Below are positions 21,110 to 28,619 of a stretch of 64,000 nt of DNA, one piece after another (within the stretch, counting starts at the first letter, position 1; each line of letters begins with the position of its first letter). The DNA lies in the NCBI RefSeq assembly GCF_022879595.1, contig NZ_CP084265.1, forward strand, positions 1,240,001 through 1,304,000. Direction: 5' to 3'. A program made the translations under genes and the position numbers. The stretch is from Caballeronia sp. Lep1P3. Its GTDB lineage: Bacteria; Pseudomonadota; Gammaproteobacteria; Burkholderiales; Burkholderiaceae. The notes below the pieces were generated by a model. That model saw nothing but the letters and a program-made list of their open reading frames with translations, searched no databases and had not been told where the DNA came from.

Positions 21110-22306
21110 ATGAACCTGAACTACTCGCCCGCCGACGATGCATTCCGCGCCGATGTCCGCGCGTGGCTCGAAGGCAATCTCCCGGCCGCGCTGCGCGAGA
21201 AGGTTCTCAATCACAAACGTCTGAACCGCGACGACTACGCGTCGTGGCACAGGCTCCTCGGCGCGCGCGGCTGGTCAGCCGCCGCGTGGCCCGAAGAATT
21301 CGGCGGTCCAGGCTGGAACGCCACGCAGCGCCATATCTGGGACGAAGAATGCGCGCGCGCCGGCGCGCCGATCGTCTTGCCATTCGGCGTTTCGATGGTC
21401 GCGCCGGTGCTGATGAAATTCGGCAGCGAAGCGCAGAAGTCCTATTTCCTTCCTCGCATTCTCGACGGCACCGACTGGTGGTGTCAGGGCTATTCGGAGC
21501 CGGGCGCCGGCTCGGATCTCGCGTCGCTGCGCACGCGCGCCGACCGACGCGGCGATCGCTATGTCGTCAACGGGCAAAAGACGTGGACGACGCTCGGCCA
21601 GCACGCCGACATGATGTTCTGTCTCGTTCGCACGGACAGCGGCGCAAAAAAGCAGGAAGGCATTTCGTTTCTGCTCATCGATATGAGAACGCCCGGCATC
21701 ACCGTGCGGCCGATCATGACGCTCGACGAAGATCACGAAGTCAACGAAGTCTTCTTCGAGGATGTCGAAGTGCCGATCGGCAATCTCGTCGGCGAGGAAA
21801 ATCGCGGCTGGACTTATGCGAAGTTTCTGCTCGGCCACGAGCGGACGGGCATCGCGCGGGTCGGGCAGTCCAAGCGCGAGTTGTCGTTTCTGAAGCGCCT
21901 CGCGCTCGACAGAAGGAAGCGCGGCAAGCCGCTGCTGCACGATCCGCTTTTCGCGGCAAAAGTCGCCGCGCTCGAAATCGAGTTGATGGCGCTCGAAGTG
22001 ACCGTGCAGCGCGTGGTGGCGAGTGAGGCCGGCGCGAAGGGTCCGGGCCCGGAAGCATCGATGCTGAAGATCAAGGGCACGGAAGTGCAGCAGGCGCTCA
22101 CCGAACTGATGTTCGAAGCCATCGGCCCGCAGGCTGCCGCTTTCGATCCCGCGTTCCTCGAAGGCGAGCGCGAAACGAGCATCACCGGCGACGACTCCGC
22201 CGCGCCGCTCGCTGCGCACTACTTCAACATGCGCAAGACATCGATCTATGGCGGCTCGAACGAAATACAGAAGAACATCGTCGCGCAGATGATTCTCGGG
22301 CTTTAG
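21110..22306 (+). CDS. Acyl-CoA dehydrogenase, large subunit of a probable heteromeric pair
   Basis: This 398-residue flavoprotein should oxidise an acyl-CoA to the 2-enoyl-CoA. FAD-binding blocks are present (QGYSEPGAGSDLASLRT, VVNGQKTWTT) and the C-terminal segment reads KTSIYGGSNEIQKNI. The medium-chain type base at the YEG position is Gly here, while HERTGIA in helix G offers a Glu at the place used by isovaleryl-type enzymes. It resembles the PimC large subunit (pimeloyl-CoA) and the paired dehydrogenases of steroid side-chain degradation. The next gene encodes the matching short subunit 9 bases later. Confidence 0.88.
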   Translation: MNLNYSPADDAFRADVRAWLEGNLPAALREKVLNHKRLNRDDYASWHRLLGARGWSAAAWPEEFGGPGWNATQRHIWDEECARAGAPIVLPFGVSMVAPVLMKFGSEAQKSYFLPRILDGTDWWCQGYSEPGAGSDLASLRTRADRRGDRYVVNGQKTWTTLGQHADMMFCLVRTDSGAKKQEGISFLLIDMRTPGITVRPIMTLDEDHEVNEVFFEDVEVPIGNLVGEENRGWTYAKFLLGHERTGIARVGQSKRELSFLKRLALDRRKRGKPLLHDPLFAAKVAALEIELMALEVTVQRVVASEAGAKGPGPEASMLKIKGTEVQQALTELMFEAIGPQAAAFDPAFLEGERETSITGDDSAAPLAAHYFNMRKTSIYGGSNEIQKNIVAQMILGL

Positions 22307-22315
22307 GAGCAGCGC

Positions 22316-23446
22316 ATGGACTTCGATTTCACCGATGAACAAACGCAGTTCCGCGACGCGCTGCGCCGCTATCTCGACAACGAGTACGGCTTCGATGCGC
22401 GCCAGAAAATCGTTTCGTCGGATGCGGGCGTCGATGACAAGCACTGGCGCGCATTCGCCGAACTCGGTCTGCTTGCGCTGCCGGTGCCACAGGCGCACGG
22501 CGGTTTCGACGGCGGCGCTGTCGATATGCTCGTCGTCATGCAGGAACTCGGGCGCGCGCGGGTCGTGGAGCCGGTCTGGGCGACGGCGGCGGGCATCGAG
22601 GCGCTGCGGCTCGCTGAGACGAGCGCAACCGACGTCGCCGGACCGTTGCTCGAACGCGCGGCGCGCGGGGAAGTGCGGCTCGCGGTCGCGTTCACGGAAC
22701 CGCACGCACGCTACGATCTCTTCGACCTGCGCACGACAGCCGAAGCCGTTTCGGGGCGCCATGTGCTGTCGGGCACGAAGTCGATGGTGCAGCACGGCGC
22801 GCAGGCCGATGGCTGGATCGTGCCGGCGCGGCTGGACGGCGAAATCGCGCTTTTCCTCGTCGCGCGCGACGCGGCGAACGCGAACGTCACCGAATACCGG
22901 ACCATCGACGGCCAGCGCGCGGCCACGCTCGTCTTCAGTGACACGCCCGCGACGCGGCTCGATGGCGCCAGCACCGGCGCGGCGACGCTCGAACGCATCG
23001 CGGATTACGCGACGTTTCTTCTATGCGCCGAAGCGCTCGGCGCGCTCGATGCGCTCAACCGCGCCACCGTCGCCTACACGAAGGAGCGCCAGCAATTCGG
23101 CGTGCCGATTGCGCGCTTCCAGGCGTTGCAGCATCGCATGGTCGATATGCTGATCCACACGGAACAGGCGCGCTCGATTACGTATCTCGCCGCCGCGCGC
23201 TATGACAGCCCCGACGCCGCGACGCGCGCGCAGGCGGTTTCGGCGGCGAAGGCGCGCATCGGTCAGGCTGCGCGCTTCGTCGGTCAGAACGCGGTGCAAC
23301 TGCACGGCGGCATGGGCATGACCAACGAGTTACCGGTGGCGCACTGGTTCAAACGGCTGTCGATCATCGAGACGACGCTCGGCGACGTCGATCATCATCT
23401 CGAGCGTTTCGCGTCGCTGCCCGCATTCGCTGCGACCAATCTCTGA
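22316..23446 (+). CDS. Acyl-CoA dehydrogenase, small subunit of a probable heteromeric pair
   Basis: This 376-residue acyl-CoA dehydrogenase family member resembles PimD. The N-terminal domain (MDFDFTDEQTQFRD) and C-terminal helices (TVAYTKERQQFGVPIARFQALQ, AVQLHGGMGMTNELPVAHWFKRL) are clear. The middle domain is divergent and lacks the usual TEPxxGSD flavin motif, having FTEPHARYDLFD instead. Helix and loop positions that supply the catalytic Glu in other members hold no obvious Glu. A structural or flavin-sharing subunit paired with the preceding gene is therefore likely, which is inference. Confidence 0.87.
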   Translation: MDFDFTDEQTQFRDALRRYLDNEYGFDARQKIVSSDAGVDDKHWRAFAELGLLALPVPQAHGGFDGGAVDMLVVMQELGRARVVEPVWATAAGIEALRLAETSATDVAGPLLERAARGEVRLAVAFTEPHARYDLFDLRTTAEAVSGRHVLSGTKSMVQHGAQADGWIVPARLDGEIALFLVARDAANANVTEYRTIDGQRAATLVFSDTPATRLDGASTGAATLERIADYATFLLCAEALGALDALNRATVAYTKERQQFGVPIARFQALQHRMVDMLIHTEQARSITYLAAARYDSPDAATRAQAVSAAKARIGQAARFVGQNAVQLHGGMGMTNELPVAHWFKRLSIIETTLGDVDHHLERFASLPAFAATNL

Positions 23447-23467
23447 CGTTCTATCGAGGACTTGCGC

Positions 23468-23926
23468 ATGACATACAGCTTTGAGGATTTCGAGATCGGC
23501 TCCGCGGTGACGCTCGGCGCGCACACCTTCACGCGCGAAGAAATCGTGGAGTTCGCGAGCCGCTACGATCCGCAACCGTTCCATCTTTCGGAGGAAGCGG
23601 GCAGGGCATCGCATTTCGGCGGGCTCGTCGCGAGCGGCTGGAACACCTGTTCCGCGATGATGGGCGTTCTCGTGCGCGACATGCTCGCCGACTCCACGTC
23701 GATGGGCTCGCCCGGCCTCGACAATATCCGCTGGCTGAAGCCCGTGCGCGTCGGCGATTCGGTGCGGCTCACGGTGCGCGTGCTCGACAAGCGCGTGTCG
23801 AAGAGCAAGCCGGATCGCGGCATCGTGTCGACGCGCTGGGAAGCGCACAATCAGGACGGCGAACTGGTCCTGACCGTCGATTCCGCCGCGCTCTTCGGCT
23901 TGCGCGAGGCCGCTCGCGACGCGTGA
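23468..23926 (+). CDS. MaoC-like (R)-hydratase
   Basis: This 152-residue hot-dog fold protein should hydrate 2-enoyl-CoA to (R)-3-hydroxyacyl-CoA. The hydratase motif is present: the Asp and His of YDPQPFH and the Gly/Ser of FGGLVASGW. GAGGA at 23456-23460 supports the ATG at 23468 over the TTG two codons upstream. It is the last gene of the three-gene plus-strand operon, and its stop faces the GST stop with two bases between them. Confidence 0.9.
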   Translation: MTYSFEDFEIGSAVTLGAHTFTREEIVEFASRYDPQPFHLSEEAGRASHFGGLVASGWNTCSAMMGVLVRDMLADSTSMGSPGLDNIRWLKPVRVGDSVRLTVRVLDKRVSKSKPDRGIVSTRWEAHNQDGELVLTVDSAALFGLREAARDA

Positions 23927-23928
23927 GT

Positions 23929-24618
23929 TCAGCGCTTCGCGTATTGCGTCGCGCCGAAAAGCACTTCCTTCTCCTTGTCGGTGAACGGCTTGCGTTCGCG
24001 CGCGAGCACTTGCACGCCCCGCTCGGCCGCTGGCCGCGCGGCGATGGCATCGAACCAGCGCTTCACGTTCGGAAATTCATCGAGCACGATGCCCTGATTT
24101 TCCCAGGAGCGCGTCCACGGAAACGTCGCGATGTCGGCGATCGTGTATTCGCTTCCCGCGAGATACCGCGTCACGCCGAGCTGCTTGTCCATCACGCCAT
24201 AGAGCCGGCGCGTCTCGTTCGTGTAGCGGTTGATCGCGTAGTCGATCCTCTCGGGCGCGTAATTGCGAAAGTGATGCGTCTGCCCGAGCATCGGCCCGAT
24301 GCCGCCCATCTGGAACATGAGCCATTGCATCGTCGTGTAGCGGCCGATGGCGTCGGCGGGCAGGAATTTTCCGGTTTTCTCGGCGAGATAAACGAGGATC
24401 GCTCCGGATTCGAAGAGCGCGAACGGCTTTCCCTCGGGGCCGTCGTTGTCGATGATCGCGGGAATCTTGTTGTTCGGGCTGATCGCAAGAAAGTCGGGCT
24501 TGAACTGGTCGCCCGCGCCGATATCGACGGCATGCGCCCGGTATTCGAGGCCGGTTTCCTCCAGCATGATGTGAATCTTGTGGCCGTTGGGCGTCGGCCA
24601 GCTATACACGTCGATCAT
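23929..24618 (-). CDS. yfcG: Glutathione S-transferase, YfcG/Nu-class disulfide reductase-like
   Basis: This 229-residue protein closely follows E. coli YfcG, which reduces disulfides with glutathione. The thioredoxin-like domain starts MIDVYSWPTPNGHKIHIMLEE, where the TPNGHK loop replaces the usual catalytic Tyr or Ser, then NNKIPAIIDNDG with the cis-Pro and LFESGAILVYLAEKTG. The all-helical C-terminal half has LQWLMF-like and MGGIGPMLGQTHHF segments. It is the last gene of the minus-strand acyl-CoA operon, 91 bases after the ACAD11-like gene. Its role there could be protection against reactive aldehydes or thiols, which is inference. Confidence 0.9.
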   Translation of the reverse strand: MIDVYSWPTPNGHKIHIMLEETGLEYRAHAVDIGAGDQFKPDFLAISPNNKIPAIIDNDGPEGKPFALFESGAILVYLAEKTGKFLPADAIGRYTTMQWLMFQMGGIGPMLGQTHHFRNYAPERIDYAINRYTNETRRLYGVMDKQLGVTRYLAGSEYTIADIATFPWTRSWENQGIVLDEFPNVKRWFDAIAARPAAERGVQVLARERKPFTDKEKEVLFGATQYAKR

Positions 24619-24709
24619 GTCGGCTCCTCGTTCGTGCAATCGTGATGCATGCGCGCGTCGCGCAAGGGAGCGAAAATTAGAGCATGTTTGCCGCGACCGT
24701 GCAGGACGC

Positions 24710-25936
24710 TCAGGCGCGCGGCGCGTCGTGCTTCGCGAGTTCGAGTTTCGCGATCGCGTTGCGATGCACTTCGTCCGGGCCGTCCGCGAGCCGCAGCGTG
24801 CGCGCCGATGCATACGCATACGCGAGCGGAAAGTCGTCGCAGATGCCGCCCGCGCCGTGCGCCTGAATCGCCCAGTCGATCACCTGACACGCGACGTTCG
24901 GCGCGACGACCTTGATCATCGCGATCTCGCCGCGCGCGCCCTTGTTGCCGACGGTGTCCATCATGTACGCGGCCTTGAGCGTAAGCAATCGCGCCTGCTC
25001 GATCATGATGCGCGCCTCGGCGATACGCTCCTGCGTCACGCCATGTTGCGCGATCGGCTTGCCGAACGCGACGCGCGACAGCGTGCGCTTCGTCATCATG
25101 TCGAGCGCGCGCTCGGCGAGCCCGATCAGCCGCATGCAGTGATGAATGCGGCCCGGCCCGAGCCGCCCTTGCGCGATTTCGAAGCCGCGTCCGGCGCCGA
25201 GCAGCATGTTCGTGGCGGGCACGCGCACGTTTTCGAGCGTGATGTCCATGTGGCCGTGCGGCGCGTCGTCGTAGCCGAACACGTTGAGCGGCCGCCGGAC
25301 GGTGATGCCCGGCGCGTCTGCCGGCACGAGGATCATCGACTGCTGCGCGTGCTTCGGCGCATCGGGATCGGTCTTGCCCATCACGATGAACACCTTGCAG
25401 CGCGGATCGCCCGCACCGGAGGACCACCACTTGTGGCCGTCGATCACATAGCTGTCGCCGTCGCGCACGATGTTGCAGCGGATATTAGTCGCATCCGACG
25501 ATGCCACTTCCGGCTCCGTCATCAGAAACGCCGAGCGGATTTCGCCGCGCAAGAGCGGTTCGAGCCATTGCGCCTTTTGCGCGGCCGTCCCGTAACGCTC
25601 GATGGTTTCCATGTTGCCCGTATCGGGCGCGCTGCAATTGAACACTTCGGGCGCCCACGGCACGCGGCCCATGATCTCGCAAAGCGGCGCGTATTCGAGA
25701 TTCGTCAGGCCCGCGCCGCGCTCGGATGCGGGCAGAAAGAGATTCCACAATCCTTCGCCGCGCGCTGTCTCCTTCAGGCTTTCGATGAGACGCGTCGGCG
25801 TCCACGCGTTGCCCGACGCGCGGTTCGCGGCGATCTCGTCGGCGTAGGCGCGCTCGCTCGGGTAAATGTGCGCGTCGAAGAACGCGAGCAGCTTTTCGCG
25901 CAGCGCGTCAACCTTGAGCGTGTAATCGAAGTTCAT
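24710..25936 (-). CDS. ACAD11-like acyl-CoA dehydrogenase
   Basis: This 408-residue protein follows the C-terminal half of mammalian ACAD10/ACAD11 closely. Diagnostic blocks are [61 protein letters not shown] and [19 protein letters not shown]. An Asp (ADGPDEVH) stands where medium-chain enzymes have the catalytic Glu, as in ACAD11. Mammalian ACAD10/11 are reported to act on 4-hydroxyacyl-CoA phosphorylated by their kinase domain, losing phosphate to give an enoyl-CoA. Here the kinase is the preceding gene, 22 bases upstream. The substrate is inferred from that family knowledge. Confidence 0.92.
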   Translation of the reverse strand: MNFDYTLKVDALREKLLAFFDAHIYPSERAYADEIAANRASGNAWTPTRLIESLKETARGEGLWNLFLPASERGAGLTNLEYAPLCEIMGRVPWAPEVFNCSAPDTGNMETIERYGTAAQKAQWLEPLLRGEIRSAFLMTEPEVASSDATNIRCNIVRDGDSYVIDGHKWWSSGAGDPRCKVFIVMGKTDPDAPKHAQQSMILVPADAPGITVRRPLNVFGYDDAPHGHMDITLENVRVPATNMLLGAGRGFEIAQGRLGPGRIHHCMRLIGLAERALDMMTKRTLSRVAFGKPIAQHGVTQERIAEARIMIEQARLLTLKAAYMMDTVGNKGARGEIAMIKVVAPNVACQVIDWAIQAHGAGGICDDFPLAYAYASARTLRLADGPDEVHRNAIAKLELAKHDAPRA

Positions 25937-25958
25937 GCGGTTGCCTCGCGGTTAGCGT

Positions 25959-27062
25959 TCATCGGCCGACTTTCTGCGCGTATTTCCACGCGAGTTCGGC
26001 CATCGGGCGGGCGCGCCGCCCCGCGTCGATGGCCTGCGCGCTCGCGGCGGTGCCATCCGTGACGCGCTTCATGATGCCCTGCAGGATCGCCGCGATGCGG
26101 AACATGTTGTACGCGAGATAGAAATTCCAGTCGCCATCGGGACGCAAGCCGGTGCGCTCGCCATATCGCGCGACGTAGGCCGCTTCATCGGGGATGCCGA
26201 GCGCGGCCCAGTCGAGTCCCGCGATGCCCCGGAACTGCGATGGATCCACATGCCACGCCATGCAGTGATACGCGAAATCGGCGAGCGGATCGCCGAGCGT
26301 CGAGAGTTCCCAGTCCAGCACGGCCAGCACGCGCGGCTCGTTCGGATGAAAGATGAGATTGTCGAGCCGGAAGTCGCCATGGACGACGGTGGCCTTGGCT
26401 TCGGGAGACGACGGAATGTGCCGCGGCAGCCACTCGATCAGGCGGTTCATGGCGTCGATCTTCTCCGTCTCCGATGCGACGTACTGCTTGCTCCAGCGCC
26501 CGATCTGCCGCTCGAAGTAATTGCCGGGCTTCCCGTAACCGGAAAGTCCCGCGGTTTCGACATCGACGCTATGGAGCGCGGCGATCACGCGGTTCGTTTC
26601 GTCGTAGATTGCGGCGCGTTCGGCCGGCGTCATGCCGGGCAGCGAAGGATCCCACAGCACGCGGCCTTCGACGAATTCCATCACGTAGAACGCGCGGCCC
26701 ATCACGCTTTCGTCCTCGCACAAGGCGAGCATGCGCGCGACGGGCACATCGGTTCCGGCGAGCGCGTCCATCACGCGATACTCGCGCTCGATGGCATGCG
26801 CGGACGGCAACAGTTTCGCGGCGGGGCCGGGCTTCGCGCGCATTACATAGCTGCGCGACGGCGTGACGAGCTTGAACGTCGGGTTGGATTGCCCGCCCGC
26901 GAACTGCTCGACGGCAAGCGGTCCCGCGAAACCATCGACATGCGCGGCGAGCCATGCGGCGAGCGCGTGCTCGTCGAAACGCTGACGCTCCTGCACGGGC
27001 CGCGTGCCTTCGAATGCTGAAAAATCGGAGTGCTTGTTCTTATGCGTGTCGTTGTTTGCCAT
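25959..27062 (-). CDS. APH-family kinase like the N-terminal half of ACAD10/11
   Basis: This 367-residue aminoglycoside-phosphotransferase-fold protein is probably a hydroxyacyl-CoA kinase. It has AGGQSNPTF (nucleotide loop), KLLPSAHAIEREYRVM, FYVMEFVEGRVLWDP, the catalytic loop VVHGDFRLDNLIFHP with Asp and Asn, and the metal-binding VLDWELSTLGDPLADFAYH. This order and wording match the kinase half of ACAD11 and the LvaA kinase that phosphorylates 4-hydroxyvaleryl-CoA in levulinate catabolism. The start at 27062 is chosen because the upstream frame has no family match. Antibiotic resistance is unlikely from context. Confidence 0.9.
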   Translation of the reverse strand: MANNDTHKNKHSDFSAFEGTRPVQERQRFDEHALAAWLAAHVDGFAGPLAVEQFAGGQSNPTFKLVTPSRSYVMRAKPGPAAKLLPSAHAIEREYRVMDALAGTDVPVARMLALCEDESVMGRAFYVMEFVEGRVLWDPSLPGMTPAERAAIYDETNRVIAALHSVDVETAGLSGYGKPGNYFERQIGRWSKQYVASETEKIDAMNRLIEWLPRHIPSSPEAKATVVHGDFRLDNLIFHPNEPRVLAVLDWELSTLGDPLADFAYHCMAWHVDPSQFRGIAGLDWAALGIPDEAAYVARYGERTGLRPDGDWNFYLAYNMFRIAAILQGIMKRVTDGTAASAQAIDAGRRARPMAELAWKYAQKVGR

Positions 27063-27100
27063 CGTCTCCTCCGTTCTTGTTTGCGCGGCGCGCGCCATGC

Positions 27101-27826
27101 CTAGTCCATGCCGCTCGCCTTGAATCGCACGAATTGCGCGTACAGCAGTTCCATGGTCGTGTTGCGGACGTCCGCATGCAGCGGCGAGGGCGGCGAATGA
27201 TTGATCGCATGCACGACCCAGTCGCCGGGCTTGCCGCCGACGTCGAGCGCGTTGATGCAGCCGGTCGCCTGCGACAGATGCCCGAAGAACGCGCGTCCGC
27301 CAGCGGTAATTGCATGCGAGAGCAGCGCGCGGTTGACGCCGCCGTGCAGCACGAGCAGCACTGTGTCCCATGACGTGTCCGCGCGCAGCTTCGCCATCGC
27401 GGGCAACGCGCGGTCGAGCAATTCGCCGATGGTCTCGCCGCCGAGAAAGCGCGTCTCTTCGGGCACGACGCCGTCGAAAACGGAAAGAAACGCGCGCTCG
27501 ATGTCGCTCGTCGAAAGATTGGCGAGCCGGCCGCCGCGAATCTCCTGCCATTCGGGCCAGATTTCCGGCTCGATTCGCTGGCCGGTTTCTGCAAGCACGC
27601 GCTGCGCGGTTTCGATGGTGCGCGGCAGGCCGCTCGCGATCACGCGGTCGAAGCGGATGTTCTGCGCCGCGAACTCGCGGCCCGCCGCGCTCGCTTCCTC
27701 GCGGCCGCGTTCGTTGAGCGGCACGCTTTCGGGATCGATCGCGCGGCCGGTGTCGTCGAAGTAGGTCACGTCGCCGTGACGCATCAGGAAGATGCGGCGG
27801 CGCTTGGGCAATTCGTAGTGAGCCAT
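27101..27826 (-). CDS. Histidine phosphatase family protein
   Basis: This 241-residue protein has the phosphoglycerate-mutase-like fold. The catalytic His and Arg lie in FLMRHGDVTYFD, a second Arg in ASGLPRTIETAQ, the acid in EWQEIRGG and the second His in VLHGGVNRALL. It therefore should remove or transfer phosphate from a small molecule. It sits between the crotonase (4 bases upstream) and the APH kinase (38 bases downstream), inside a pathway that seems to use a phosphorylated acyl-CoA. A repair or phosphate-recycling role is inference; the cobalamin-phosphate phosphatase branch cannot be excluded. Confidence 0.88.
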   Translation of the reverse strand: MAHYELPKRRRIFLMRHGDVTYFDDTGRAIDPESVPLNERGREEASAAGREFAAQNIRFDRVIASGLPRTIETAQRVLAETGQRIEPEIWPEWQEIRGGRLANLSTSDIERAFLSVFDGVVPEETRFLGGETIGELLDRALPAMAKLRADTSWDTVLLVLHGGVNRALLSHAITAGGRAFFGHLSQATGCINALDVGGKPGDWVVHAINHSPPSPLHADVRNTTMELLYAQFVRFKASGMD

Positions 27827-27830
27827 GCGT

Positions 27831-28619
27831 TCAGCGATAGTTCGGCTGGCGTTTTTCGAGGAACGCGGTGATGCCTTCGAGCGCATCGCCGCGATGGAGC
27901 GCATCCACGAAAGCGTCGCGTTCGAGATCGAGATGCGCGGCGAGCGGCTGCACGTCCGCCGCGTTGATGAGCGACTTGATGCGCGCGAGCGCCTTCGGCG
28001 ACACGCTGCCGAGATCGTCGGCCCACGCGATGGCGGCATCGAGCGCGATGCCTTTTTTCGTCAGCCGGTTGACGACGCCGACTTCATGCAGACGCGGCGC
28101 GCCGATCGGCTTGGCTTCGAGCAGCACTTCGCTCGCGAGCGTGCGCGGCAATGCGCGCGCGAGCAGCCACGAAGCGCCGCCGTCCGGCGTGAGACCGACG
28201 CGCGCATACGACATGATGAATCTCGCGTCGTCGGCGGCGACGATCAAATCGCATGCGAGCGCAAGCGAGAACCCCGCGCCGGCCGCCGCGCCTTCGACGG
28301 CCGCGATCACCGGTTTCGTCGATGCCCTGAGCGCGCTGATCCATTCCGCCAGCATGTCGATGCTCTGCGCCTGCACCGACGGGTCTTTCGCGCGATTCTC
28401 CAGCAGCCGGTTCAGATTGCCGCCCGCGCAGAAAAAATTGTCGGCGCCCGTCAGCACGATCGCGCGCACGGAGTTGTCGCGCTCCGCCGTGGACAGCGCC
28501 TCGATGCCGGCCGCGTACATGTCGGGATGCAGCGCGTTGCGCGCGCCCGGATTCGACAGTTTGAGCACGAGCGTGGTGTCGCTGCCGGCGGGACGGTGAG
28601 TCAGCAATTCGGCGCTCAT
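27831..28619 (-). CDS. Enoyl-CoA hydratase/isomerase family protein
   Basis: This 262-residue crotonase-fold protein has the oxyanion hole blocks FCAGGNLNRLL and EGAAAGAGFSLALACDL. In the second active-site loop it reads VGLTPDGGASWLLARALP, with Asp where true hydratases often have Glu. This pattern is common in PaaG-like isomerases, so the exact reaction (hydration or double-bond shift) is open. Its ATG overlaps the upstream dehydrogenase stop by 4 bases, a sign of translational coupling. Within this operon it probably acts on the enoyl-CoA made by the ACAD11-like enzyme. Confidence 0.9.
   Translation of the reverse strand: MSAELLTHRPAGSDTTLVLKLSNPGARNALHPDMYAAGIEALSTAERDNSVRAIVLTGADNFFCAGGNLNRLLENRAKDPSVQAQSIDMLAEWISALRASTKPVIAAVEGAAAGAGFSLALACDLIVAADDARFIMSYARVGLTPDGGASWLLARALPRTLASEVLLEAKPIGAPRLHEVGVVNRLTKKGIALDAAIAWADDLGSVSPKALARIKSLINAADVQPLAAHLDLERDAFVDALHRGDALEGITAFLEKRQPNYR

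Noticed and set aside
25959..27062. Aminoglycoside resistance gene
   Set aside because: The kinase motif set matches the ACAD10/11 kinase half and the neighbours are acyl-CoA genes. Nothing points to resistance.
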